A DNA stretch of 64,000 nucleotides from Streptomyces sp. CB02923 (GCF_001905005.1 NZ_LWKZ01000026.1:571852-635851); one strand, 5' to 3'; counted from the stretch's first letter, positions 42,604 to 50,737 are shown. Program-made: numbers and translations. The notes: generated by a model from the letters alone, not told the origin.

Positions 42604-43224
42604 GTGGCAAGCATGTCGAGCAAAGACACGTGGATCCGGTACGGCGGGCGGACATGCCTGGACTTCGTCAACACCCTGCGAGACCGGCTGCGCACACCCC
42701 GCGAGACGCTGCTCGTGCCGCAGGACCTGCGGCGATGGCTGGAGTGGGCCGGGCTGCCCACTCCTGCCCACCCAGCAGCGGCGCGCGACGCGGCGGCACT
42801 CACCCTGGCCCGGGAATTGCGTGACGCGGTGGACCGGGCCGTGCTCGCGACGGTCGACGGCTCGCTGCCCGCACCGGCCGACCTCAGCCTCATCAACAGG
42901 ACGGCGGCCGCACTCCCCTCCCCTGCCCCCCAGCTCGCCGTGATCGACGGCAAATTGGTGAACTCGCCGCCGGCCGCCCCGGCAGTCGCCGACCTGACCG
43001 CGGGCCTCGCCCTGGTCGCCCAGGACGCGGTGGCGCTACTGCCGTCACCCGAAGTACTGCGGATACGCGTCTGCGGCGCGGACCACTGCGGCGTGCGCTT
43101 CGTCGACCGCTCCCCCGCGCACAATCGCCGCTGGTGCTCCATGGAGTTGTGCGGCAACCGCGCCAAGGCCCGCCGCCATCAGGAACGGGCAGGGCGTTCA
43201 TCCCGGCGGGACGGCGGTGGATGA
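42604..43224 (+). CDS. CGNR zinc-finger (ABATE-domain) transcriptional regulator
   Basis: A 206-residue protein. The N-terminal ABATE domain (YGGRTCLDFVNTLRDR) is followed by the C-terminal zinc finger. That finger has CGADHCGVRFVDRS and RRWCSMELCGNRAKARRHQ, the full CGNR pattern with four Cys. The GTG start is eight bases after AGGGGG. Such regulators commonly sit beside hydrolase or oxidoreductase genes they control, which makes the divergent dehalogenase-like gene the likely target. Confidence 0.92.
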   Translation: MASMSSKDTWIRYGGRTCLDFVNTLRDRLRTPRETLLVPQDLRRWLEWAGLPTPAHPAAARDAAALTLARELRDAVDRAVLATVDGSLPAPADLSLINRTAAALPSPAPQLAVIDGKLVNSPPAAPAVADLTAGLALVAQDAVALLPSPEVLRIRVCGADHCGVRFVDRSPAHNRRWCSMELCGNRAKARRHQERAGRSSRRDGGG

Positions 43225-43783
43225 TGGCGCGATGGAGACTCCCGTGGTGATCCCGACGGGAATGGTGCTGCTCATCGGAGCACCCGCCGCGGGGAAGAGC
43301 ACCTTCGCCGGGGAACTGGTCGCCCAGGGCAGGCTGCCCGCCGACGCCGTGGTGTCCAGCGACGCCATCGCCGAGGAGCTGTTCGGGCCCGGCATCGACC
43401 GGGAGACGGTCGACGCGCAGGTCTTCCAGGAGCGCGACCGCAGGGTCACCGAACGGCTGGACGAGGGCCGTACCGTCCTGATCGACGCGACGAACGCGCT
43501 GCCCAGAGGGCGCGAGCGACTACTGGCCATCGCGCGGAAGTTCGGCGTGCCGGTCACCGCGCTGCGGTTCGCACCGCGGGAGCCCGTCCTGCTCCGCCAG
43601 AGCCGCGAACGCACGAAACGCGTTTCCGACGCGGAGATATCCGCCTACGCGGCACTGGTACGGGACTCCGCCCGCTCCGCCCTCCTGCTGGCGGAGGGCA
43701 TCACCGCCGTCCACGAGGTCCCGGGCCGCACCCAGGGCATCAACGCCGCCCAGGCCGCACGCTGCTTCCGGTTCGAGGGGTGA
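43217..43783 (+). CDS. P-loop kinase, Pnkp kinase-domain-like
   Basis: A 188-residue ATPase; ATG 43232 (METPVVIP) is an equally good start. Walker A is GAPAAGKST. SSDAIAEELFG, a variable region, RLDEGRTVLIDATN and a lid Arg region (RERTKR) match polynucleotide 5'-kinase modules of the bacterial Pnkp family. The normal Pnkp phosphatase and ligase domains are absent. It overlaps the CGNR gene by 8 bases. A HAD phosphatase lies 419 bases downstream on the other strand. Nucleic acid or a small molecule could be the substrate. Confidence 0.85.
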   Translation: MDDGAMETPVVIPTGMVLLIGAPAAGKSTFAGELVAQGRLPADAVVSSDAIAEELFGPGIDRETVDAQVFQERDRRVTERLDEGRTVLIDATNALPRGRERLLAIARKFGVPVTALRFAPREPVLLRQSRERTKRVSDAEISAYAALVRDSARSALLLAEGITAVHEVPGRTQGINAAQAARCFRFEG

Positions 43784-43880
43784 GGGGCGAGGAGGGGCAA
43801 AGAGGAGCGAGGGGCGAGGGGAGGGTGGGCGGCTCTGCGGCTGCGCCTCCTATGCGGCTGCTCACGCCGCAACGGCTCCA
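43784..43880. repeat. Purine-rich GA/GGGG tract after the kinase gene
   Basis: The strand is almost pure G/A from about 43778 to 43828 (units like GAGGGGCGAGGAGGGG), then returns to mixed sequence before the 19-bp array. No gene is seen. Confidence 0.6.
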
Positions 43881-44165
43881 GAGCGTCGTTACGTAACCGA
43901 TGCGTCGCTACGCTACGGGTACGTCGCTACGTACCCGGCGCGTCGTGACGCTACGGTCACGTCGCCACGTGACCGGTACGTCGCTACGCTACGGGTACGT
44001 TGCTACGCAACCGGTGCGTCGCTACGCACCCGGTACGTCACGACGCTACCGGCGCGTCACGACGAGACCACGACGTCGCTACGCCACCGAAGCGTCGCAA
44101 CGCCCCCGAAGCGTCGCCACGCTACCGGAGCGTCGCTACGTGCCCCCTCCGTCGCTACGTTCCCG
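43881..44165. repeat. 19-bp palindromic tandem repeat array, 15 units
   Basis: Fifteen consecutive 19-base units with no spacers. The core is CGTCGCTACG with variable flanks. Several units are internal inverted repeats whose arms change together: GTACG/CGTAC at 43919, TCACG/CGTGA at 43957, GTGCG/CGCAC at 44014, GTTGC/GCAAC in the 43995 unit, and the palindrome GTTACGTAAC in the first. A further related unit runs to about 44184. The period of 19 is not a multiple of three; one frame reads through as a 19-residue Arg-rich repeat, but this is unlikely to be a gene. Confidence 0.9.
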
Positions 44166-44201
44166 TAGCGACGTTCCCGTAGCGCGTCGCCGTGGGTCGG
44201 G

Positions 44202-44714
44202 TCAGGTGCGGCCCTCGCGTTCCTGGGCGTCTTTCAGGTCGGTGGAGGATGTGGCCCAGCGGGCCCGTATGACTGGAAAGCCCGCTTGCTCGCAGGCGGC
44301 GCAGACCAGTTCGTCGTCGTCCACGACATGGCGTACCTCGCGACTGCCCGCCAGGCGGCGCAGCAGTTCCAGCTTGGTGTAGCGGGCGGGGCGCCGGTCC
44401 TCGTTCGGGCGCATGTACAGCTGCCCTTCGGGCAAGCCGTGCTGTCCGAGCCAGGCCAGGGTGTCGCGGCGGCAGCGCTCGGGGCGGCCGGTCAGGTAGA
44501 CGACCTCGCACTCCTCGGCGCTCTCCCGGGCCAGTTCCACGCCGGGTGCGAGCGGCGGGTCGTCCGGTGCCGCTGCGAAGAAGCCCTTCCAGTCGCGCGG
44601 CCGGCGCTCCAGGAAGTGCTGGCGGTGCCCGGTGTCGGCGAGCGTGCCGTCCAGGTCGAAGACCGCCAGGGGCCGCGAGCCTCTGCCGCGACCGCCGCTT
44701 CCCGTTCTGTTCAA
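44202..44714 (-). CDS. HAD-superfamily phosphatase (polynucleotide phosphatase-like)
   Basis: A 170-residue protein. The start is taken as TTG 44714 because GAGAGGA precedes it by six bases and no ATG/GTG fits. The catalytic motif is AVFDLDGTLADTG (Asp20, Asp22), followed by VVYLTGRPERCRRDTL and the acidic motif VVDDDELVCAA. The T-G-R-P motif and compact length resemble the 3'-phosphatase module of T4-type polynucleotide kinase/phosphatase. Together with the kinase at 43217 it would amount to a split PNKP, but the genes face each other across the 19-bp array. Confidence 0.85.
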   Translation of the reverse strand: MNRTGSGGRGRGSRPLAVFDLDGTLADTGHRQHFLERRPRDWKGFFAAAPDDPPLAPGVELARESAEECEVVYLTGRPERCRRDTLAWLGQHGLPEGQLYMRPNEDRRPARYTKLELLRRLAGSREVRHVVDDDELVCAACEQAGFPVIRARWATSSTDLKDAQEREGRT

Positions 44715-44740
44715 CGCGCGTCCTCTCGCCCCGTGCGCTT

Positions 44741-44764
44741 GCTCCTGCTCCTGCTCCTGCTCCT
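44741..44764. repeat. Four AGGAGC hexamers upstream of the HAD gene
   Basis: On the minus strand AGGAGC is repeated four times about 27-50 bases upstream of the TTG start. Each unit contains an AGGAG ribosome-binding core, so spare Shine-Dalgarno-like sites precede the true one. Confidence 0.8.
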
Positions 44765-44815
44765 GCTTGTCGTACACGCGTGCGGCGTTGCCGTGGGGTG
44801 GCCAGGGCCGGGGAC

Positions 44816-45202
44816 TTACTCCTCGTGCATGATCTGAATCAGGTTGCCGCAGGTGTCGTCCAGAACCGCAGTGGTGACCGTGCCCATCTCCACCGGCTCC
44901 TGGGTGAAGCGCACCCCCAGCTTGCTCAGCCGGTCGAATTCCGCCCGTACGTCGTCCACGGCGAAAGCGGTGGCCGGGATGCCGTCCTGGACCAGCGCGG
45001 TCTTGTACGGCTGCACCGCCGGGTGGCCGGAGGGCTCCAGCACCAGTTCGGTCCCGTCGGGCTCTTCCGGCGAGACCACGGTCAGCCACCGGTCCTCGCC
45101 CACCGGGACGTCGTGCTTCTTCACGAATCCCAGCACCTCCGTATAGAAGTGCAGGGCCTGGGCCTGGTCGTCGACGAAGACGCTGGTGAGGTTGATTCTC
45201 AT
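44816..45202 (-). CDS. VOC-family glyoxalase-like protein
   Basis: A 128-residue single-domain VOC protein (MRINLTSVFVDDQAQALHFY, then TSVF and ending DDTCGNLIQIMHEE). The ATG at 45202 overlaps the ArsR stop as ATGA, and GGAAGGTG is the ribosome site. It is a frequent partner of SdpR-like ArsR regulators in Streptomyces. Its substrate is unknown; dioxygenase or isomerase-like activities occur in the family. Confidence 0.9.
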   Translation of the reverse strand: MRINLTSVFVDDQAQALHFYTEVLGFVKKHDVPVGEDRWLTVVSPEEPDGTELVLEPSGHPAVQPYKTALVQDGIPATAFAVDDVRAEFDRLSKLGVRFTQEPVEMGTVTTAVLDDTCGNLIQIMHEE

Positions 45203-45492
45203 GGGGCACCTTCCGGCGCGTCGGGCCTGAGCCACCGGGTCACGATGCGCTCAAGTGGTTCGGTGTTCAGGTCGTGGAACTTGTAGCGGCCCTGGCGCCG
45301 TGAGAGGACCAGGCCCGCGGATTCGAGTACGGCCAAGTGCTGGCTGACCGCCTGCCGGGACAGCCCGGAACCGTGCTTGGTCACCAGCCGTGCGCATATC
45401 TCGAACAGGGTCTGGCCGTCCCGCTCCACCAGCCCGTCAAGGATGAGCCGACGGGTGGGGTCGGCCAGCGCCTTGAAGACATCCTCCGCCAT
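45199..45492 (-). CDS. ArsR-family transcriptional regulator
   Basis: A 97-residue winged-helix repressor starting at ATG 45492 (MAEDVFKALADPTRRLILDG) after GGTGGTGG. The recognition helix is in SRQAVSQHLAVLESAGLV and the wing in SRRQGRYKFHDL. No metal-binding Cys pair (ELCVC) is seen, so it is an SdpR-like rather than a metal-sensing ArsR protein. It is co-transcribed with the VOC gene. A 24-bp palindrome directly upstream should be its own operator. Confidence 0.93.
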   Translation of the reverse strand: MAEDVFKALADPTRRLILDGLVERDGQTLFEICARLVTKHGSGLSRQAVSQHLAVLESAGLVLSRRQGRYKFHDLNTEPLERIVTRWLRPDAPEGAP

Positions 45493-45502
45493 GACCACCA
45501 CC

Positions 45503-45526
45503 ATAGGCAAGTAGCTACTTGCCTAT
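45503..45526. promoter_or_regulatory. 24-bp perfect palindrome, ArsR operator
   Basis: ATAGGCAAGTAG followed directly by its exact reverse complement, ending 10 bases before the ArsR ATG. ArsR-family proteins bind such dyads to autoregulate. Its outer edge touches the stop of the truncated methyltransferase. Confidence 0.85.
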
Positions 45527-45735
45527 CAAGGTAAGGCGATACCGCTCCCCACGCCAGTCGGCGGCCTGCGGGGCACCGGTTTGCGCACCAGAAGGCAGGC
45601 TTGCGGATCACGCGCGTTCTCGGGCCGCCGCACCAGCGTGGCCTGCACGGTCAGCCCGGCGCGCGACGCCAGGCCGGCGACGCGGTCAGGAGGCAGCAGG
45701 TAGACGTCGAGGGACATGGCGTGGCCGCCGTATCC
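45526..45735 (-). pseudogene. C-terminal part of a methyltransferase split by the transposon island
   Basis: Reads YGGHAMSLDVYLLPPDRVAG, then LASRAGLTVQATLVRRPE and DPQACLLVRKP to a stop at 45526. This is the usual end of a class I SAM methyltransferase. The first codons in frame (MFLSP) come from the transposon end. The matching N-terminal part is at 52373-52751 on the same strand and ends at exactly the complementary point (KEKG). Confidence 0.9.
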
Positions 45736-45778
45736 GGGGCTGAGGAACATCCGTGTCAGATCGTGCGCTAAGGGTTCG
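45736..45778. repeat. Left terminal inverted repeat of the transposon
   Basis: Starts GGGGCTGAGGAACATCCG and continues to GCTAAGGGTTCG. Identical, base for base, to the reverse complement of 50900-50942; the two ends diverge at the 44th base. Confidence 0.95.
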
Positions 45779-45861
45779 CCGGGCTAGTTAGCGCTTTGAC
45801 CTGGGGTGATTGAGCGTCGGAGCCTTCGCGGGTCGTTGTTGTCGATCTTCGGAGAGCTGTT

Positions 45862-48577
45862 GTGGCGGTCGAGTTCCTGACGGATGAGCAGGCGGCCCGG
45901 TACGGGTCGTTCCACGAGGCGCCCTCCCGGGGGGAGCTGGAGCGGTACTTCTTCCTGGACGACGCGGACCGGGAGGCGGTGCAGGCCAAGCGGCGGGCGC
46001 ACAACCGGCTCGGGTACGCGGTCCAGCTCACGAGCGTGCGGTTCCTGGGCCGGTTCATGCCGGACCCGCGACAGGTGCCGGCGGAGGTAGCCGAGTACCT
46101 GGCCGGGCAGCTGGACATCGAGGACGCCTCGTGCCTGAAGCTCTACGGCGAGCGGGACGGTACGGCTCGTACGCACGCCGGGGAGATCCAGGAGGCCGGG
46201 GGCTGGCGGGACTTCGCGGAGGTCCGCGAGGAGCTGGTGGGCTGGTTGGATGCGCGGGCGTGGATGACAGGGGACGGGCCGAAGGCGTTGTTCGACGCGG
46301 CGGCGGGGTGGCTGCGCGAGGGCCGGGTGCTGCTGCCGGGGGTGAGCCGTCTGTCTGGGCCGGCTGGAGGGGTCAGTGCGGGAGGCGGCGAACCAGCGGC
46401 TGTGGGACACGCTGTACGGGATACTCGGCACCGGGCAGCGGGTGGTGCTGGACTCCCTGCTGACGGTGCCGCCGGGTGAGCGGGGCTCGGAGCTGGACCG
46501 GCTGCGGCGCGGGCCGGTGCGGGTGTCGGGCCCGCAGATGAAGCGGGCACTGGAGCGGGCGGAGGAGATCGCCGCGCTCGGGATGGGCGCCGTGGACGTG
46601 TCGGGGATACCGCCGCGCAGGTTGGCGGAGCTGTCGCGCTACGGGGTGGACGGGAAGGCATCGCTGCTGCGCCGGCACTCCGATGCGCGCCGTCTGGCGA
46701 CGCTGCTGGCCACCACCGTCTACCTGACCTCGCGGGCCGTGGACGACGCGCTGGACCTGCTGGAGGTCTTGATCGCGACGAAGCTGCTGGCGAAGGCGAA
46801 GGCGGAGCGCGAGAGCGCGAAGGAGAAGCTGAAGACCCTGCCGCGGGTGGAGCGGGCGTCGGCGAAGCTGGCGACCGCCTTCCAGGTCGTGTTCGACACC
46901 ACCTCCGAGCAGGTCGACACCGGCACCGGGGAGATCGCGCGGCCGAAGGTGGAGAGCCTGGAGGCGATGTGGGCGGCCATCGAGCAGGTGGTGCCCCGCC
47001 ACGAGCTGGCCGCGGCGATCGCCGCGTTGTTCGAGCTGACCCCTCCGCTGGACTCGGATGCGGACGAGGCATGGCGGGCCATGCTGATCAACCGGTTCGG
47101 CGCGGTCCGCCCGTTCTTGAAGCTGCTGGTCACTGTGGTGGACTTCGATGCCACCCCGGAGGGCGAGGCGGTGCTGGGCGCGCTGTTGTCGCTGCCGGAG
47201 CTGATGGGCCGCAAGAAGGTCGGCCCGGCCGAGATCGACACCGCCCTGCTGGGCGGTTCGTGGCGGCGTCTGGTGTTGGCGGCGCCGCATCTGGAGCCGG
47301 GGACGGTGGACTGGAAGGCGTACACGTTCTGCGTGCTGGAGCAGCTGCGCCGGATGCTGCGCAGCAAGCAGGTCTTCGCCCGCAACTCCTCGAAGTGGGG
47401 CGACCCGCGGGCGAAGCTGCTGGCCGGGCAGGCGTGGCAGCAGGCCCGCCCGACCGTGCTCGCCTCGCTGAACCTGCCGGGGGGAGGCGGGCGCCCACCT
47501 GGCGGCGCGGGCGGCGCTGCTGGACGGCACCTACCGGGAGGTCGCCACCCGGGTACCGGACAACGCGCAGATCGTCTTCGACGACGGCCGCCTGCACCTC
47601 GCCGCCCTGGAGCCGGAGCCCGAACCCGCCTCCCTCCTCGACCTGCGGGCCGCGGTGAACGCGATGCTGCCGCGCGTGGACCTGCCCGAGGTGCTGCTGG
47701 AGGTGATGTCCTGGACCGGCGCGGACCATGCGTTCACCTCGGTCACCGGCGGCGAAGCACGGCTGAAGGACCTGCACGTCACGATCGCAGCCCTGCTGGT
47801 CGCCCACGGCCGCAACGTCGGCTACGCCCCGGTCATGGGCGGCGCTGACCCGCTGAAGTACGGCCGGTTGTCCCACGTGGACCAGACGTACCTGCGGCTG
47901 GCGACCTACCGGACCAGAAGATGTGGCGGATCGACCGCTCCGCCGACTACGGCGCCTTCCAGGACGCCGCCCGCGGCCGGGTCGACCTCGCCCGCATCGA
48001 GCGGCACTGGGAGGACATCCTGCGGATCATCGGCTCCATCCACATCGGCTCCATCCACACCGGCGCCGTCCGCGCCTACGACGTCATCCGGATGCTCTCG
48101 CGCGACGGGCGGCCCACCCCGCTGGGCGACGCGATCGCGCACTACGGGCGGATCGCGAAGACCCTGCACTTCCTGCGCCTGGCCGACGAGCCCGGCTACC
48201 GCAGGCAGATCAAGGTGCAGGCCAACCTCCAGGAAGGCCGCCACGCCCTGGCCCGGAAGATCTTCCACGCCCTGGCCTGGAAGATCTTCCACGGCCGGGC
48301 CGGGCAGCTCTACCAGCGCTACCAGGACGGCATGGAGGACCAGATCGGCGCCCTCGGCCTGGTCCTGAACGCCCTCGTGCTGTTCAACACCCGCTACATG
48401 GACGCCGCCCTCACCCAGCTCCGCACCGACGGCTTCGACGTCCGCGACCAGGACATCGCCCGGCTCTCCCCGTTCGTCCGCCACCACATCAACGTGCTGG
48501 GCCGGTACTCCTTCCAGCTCCCCGACCTGCCCGGTGGAATGCGGCCTCTCCGTGCCCCGGATGCTGTCGACGAGTAG
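45862..48577 (+). pseudogene. tnpA: Tn3-family transposase, frameshifted and catalytically deleted
   Basis: The GTG start at 45862 follows GGAGAG. Frame 1 gives the N-terminal DUF4158 domain to about residue 165 (AVEFLTDEQAARYGSFHEAP). A frameshift near 46350-46370 moves to VREAANQRLWDTLYG. A second at a G6 run (about 47479-47484) moves to AGAHLAARAALLDGTYREV. After VDQTYLRLATY the sequence jumps at about 47908 straight to DQKMWRIDRSADYG, skipping about 75-80 residues that normally hold two catalytic Asp. The C-terminus is recognisable to LGRYSFQLPDLPGGMRPL. It also carries a 15-bp duplication (48032-48061) and a 24-bp duplication (48242-48289). Confidence 0.93.
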
Positions 48578-48583
48578 CGGGAC

Positions 48584-48613
48584 GCGGCGGGCGCGTCTGG
48601 CCGCGCCCGCCGC
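48584..48613. terminator. GC-rich hairpin between tnpA and the MFS gene
   Basis: GCGGCGGGCGCG (48584-48595) and its exact complement CGCGCCCGCCGC (48602-48613) around a six-base loop, sitting between convergent gene ends. It can terminate both. Confidence 0.85.
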
Positions 48614-48632
48614 TCGCACCGTCGTGGGAACT

Positions 48633-49853
48633 TTATGCATTGGCCGCCTGGACGCGGACGGCTCGGGCGCGGACCACGAAGGGCCGGGAGAAGAGGGTGA
48701 TGGCGATGGAGACGGCGGCCACCAAGGTGATGGCCGTGCCAGCAGTGAAGTGCTGGGCAACGCCACCAGCGATCGTGGCTCCGATACCTTGCCACGTCAT
48801 CCGGCCGGCGGACTCAACTCCCTGGACCTGGCCACGGACCGGAGCAGGGGTCAACTCCAGAAGCTGCTCCTGGAGCGGCAGGGTGGCGGCGAAGCCGGCA
48901 CTGGCGATGAACACCGCGGCTGTCGCCACCAGCACGGGCGGGTGGACGGCGAACAGCAGGTAGGGGGCGGCGAGCAGCAGTCGCAGGGCGAATGCGTAGC
49001 GGCGTCGCTGCTCGGCGGTGAACAGCCGCCCGACCGCAAGGTCACCGAGGAACATGCCTGCCGATCCGGCGGCCAGGAAGACGCCGGCGTGATGGGGGGC
49101 GTAGGAGATGAACAGGGCCTCGCAGCCAACGATCAGGCCGTTGGGGACCCACAGGTTCAGCAGCAGCGCGCGTTGGCCGGAGTGGGAGAAGAGCTCGATG
49201 TTCGTCGTCCAGGTCTGGCGCAGTCCAGGGCGACGGGTCAGACGGATCGAGCGTTCCCGGGCCGTCACCGCCACAATGATCAATCCGCCGCCGGTCAGGG
49301 CGGTCGCGACGGCGAAGACCTCCCGCGGGCTCAGGTACCGCAGCAGTACGGCGCCGATGGCGTAGCCGAGGATGGCCATGCCTCCCGAGGTGATGTTCAT
49401 CAGCGAACGTGCCAGTGCATAGGCGGAGGTCGGTACTACCTCGGCGAGCAGCCCCATCCGTGTGCCCGTTCCCAGGGACTGGAAGAACCCCAGTACAAGG
49501 AGCAGACCGAACCGGGCGGCGAGCGGCAGCCCTGGAACCGCCTGTGCGGCAACACCTACGAGCGAGACGCACTGGAGCGCGACGAGGGTCCGGCGGGGAC
49601 GGCTTCCGTCCGCGACCGACATCAGCGTCAGCGCACCGAGCACCGTCGCGAAGGTGGCGCCGTACATGCTCACAGCGGTCAGGAACGGGGACTTGGTCTG
49701 CTGGTTGACCAGCGTGCCGAGCGCGAAGCCCGACAAGGTGCTCGCGGCGACCGTCAGTGTGAAGCTGGCGTACAGGCCGACGAATTCACGGTTGCGGAGC
49801 AGATCACGGTAGGTGGTGGGAGGTGTACCGGAGGCAGATGTGTCAGAAGGCAT
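48633..49853 (-). CDS. MFS efflux transporter carried by the transposon
   Basis: A 406-residue, intact MFS protein from ATG 49853 (MPSDTSASGTPPTTYRDLLR). About ten to twelve hydrophobic segments are separated by MSVADGSRPRRT (the loop 2-3 motif) and a mid-loop rich in Arg (ARERSIRLTRRPGLRQ). Family: MFS_1 drug-efflux-like. An in-frame GTG 21 bases upstream (VRAKAFF) is an alternative start. It is the only undamaged gene in the transposon. It lies behind an extended -10 promoter and a hairpin plus T6 leader, a layout seen for antibiotic-inducible resistance genes. Substrate unknown; drug export is an inference. Confidence 0.9.
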   Translation of the reverse strand: MPSDTSASGTPPTTYRDLLRNREFVGLYASFTLTVAASTLSGFALGTLVNQQTKSPFLTAVSMYGATFATVLGALTLMSVADGSRPRRTLVALQCVSLVGVAAQAVPGLPLAARFGLLLVLGFFQSLGTGTRMGLLAEVVPTSAYALARSLMNITSGGMAILGYAIGAVLLRYLSPREVFAVATALTGGGLIIVAVTARERSIRLTRRPGLRQTWTTNIELFSHSGQRALLLNLWVPNGLIVGCEALFISYAPHHAGVFLAAGSAGMFLGDLAVGRLFTAEQRRRYAFALRLLLAAPYLLFAVHPPVLVATAAVFIASAGFAATLPLQEQLLELTPAPVRGQVQGVESAGRMTWQGIGATIAGGVAQHFTAGTAITLVAAVSIAITLFSRPFVVRARAVRVQAANA

Positions 49854-49854
49854 G

Positions 49855-49895
49855 AAAAAAGCCTTCGCGCGCACCCAACCTGGGGCGCCGAAGGC
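49855..49895 (-). promoter_or_regulatory. Terminator-like attenuator in the MFS leader
   Basis: On the minus strand GCCTTCGGCGC and GCGCGCGAAGGC form an 11-bp stem with one bulged base and a 12-base loop. It is followed immediately by six T and then C-ATG. The 3' arm contains AAGG, the only ribosome-site candidate for the ATG. Folding would therefore both terminate transcription and hide the start. Confidence 0.75.
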
Positions 49896-49905
49896 CGACT
49901 CGTGG

Positions 49906-49914
49906 ATTATAGCA
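49906..49914 (-). promoter_or_regulatory. Extended -10 promoter of the MFS gene
   Basis: On the minus strand TGCTATAAT, a perfect extended -10 element, lies about 10 bases upstream of the attenuator stem, with no obvious -35. It predicts a leader RNA of only about 45-50 bases. Confidence 0.75.
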
Positions 49915-50000
49915 AGTGCCCCGGTCCCACCACGGCCCGCATCGGACCGGGGGAGACGCGGACGTGGTGGATACGCACCGGTCTCGGCAGCACCGCACAT

Positions 50001-50737
50001 TCACCGGCGGCTGTCGCCAGGTGAGAGCAGACTGGTCAACTCTGAGATCGCCTCGGGGGACGGCTTGAAGTAGCGGCGGACATTTTCCGGCTTCTTGTGC
50101 CTCGGGTGCGGCCCCGCAGCAGGCGAGGCAGGAGGCGGGCGGTGCCGGCGTCCCAGTAGACGGTCTCCAGTACGAAGTCCTCGCGCGCCTGTCCTCGGCG
50201 GCGGGCCTTGCTGCGGGCGCCCTTGGCCTTGACCGGGCAGCGGCGGGCGGCGAGGTCCAGGTCCTCGATGTTCACGCCGAGGATCTCCTCCGCGCGGGCG
50301 GCGGTCTCGTAGAGCATCCGCCACAGCGTCTTCTCCCGCAGGTGGACCTCGCGGCGGGCGATGAGCCGGTCCACGGCCATCTTCGAGCGGGCCGGGGTCT
50401 CGGAGTCCGGCGCTGCCAGCCGCTTCGTCCAGGCCGGGACGGACGGACTGTCGTAGCCGTACTCCGCGCACCAGCCCAGCCAGGACAGCACCGCCGCCCG
50501 GCGGGTGTTCCAGGTGTTGACCGCCGCGGTGCCCCACAGCAGTTCCAGGGCCTCGCCGATCTCGTCGTCCGCGACCGACCCGAGCGGGCGGGCCTCCCCG
50601 ATCCGCTCGGCGGTCTTGCCGACCCCGACGCCGTAGCTGCGGACGGTGTTCGGGTTGCGGAGCGAGTCGAGGAAGGCGTCGGCCGCCGCGCGGACGGTCA
50701 ACGCCTTCCCGGCCGGCAGTTGCACGACGGTGGGCAC
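50001..50737 (-). pseudogene. Tyrosine recombinase of the transposon, catalytic core deleted
   Basis: Begins MPTVVQLPAGKALTVRAAAD at 50737 with a SAM-like core-binding domain (LRNPNTVRSYGVGVGKTAER) and the first half of the catalytic domain (LYETAARAEEILGVNIEDLD, which holds the first Arg). After LPRLLRGRTRG the frame jumps near 50100 to HKKPENVRRYFKPSPEAISE and ends at 50001. The lost segment carries the HxxR box. The YF of RRYFKP is where the catalytic Tyr is expected. It was probably the transposon's resolvase (TnpI-like). Confidence 0.87.

Noticed and set aside
43881..44165. The 19-bp array as a CRISPR
   Set aside because: Units are contiguous with no spacers, 19 bases is too short, and no cas genes are near.
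43900..44382. A 160-residue Arg-rich plus-strand reading frame over the array
   Set aside because: Its 19-residue repeat is the automatic result of a 19-base tandem repeat without stops. It has no ribosome site and runs into the HAD gene on the other strand.
49855..49895. The MFS leader hairpin as a simple terminator of an upstream gene
   Set aside because: It lies downstream of a clear promoter and touches the ATG, and the nearest upstream gene end on that strand is over 100 bases away.
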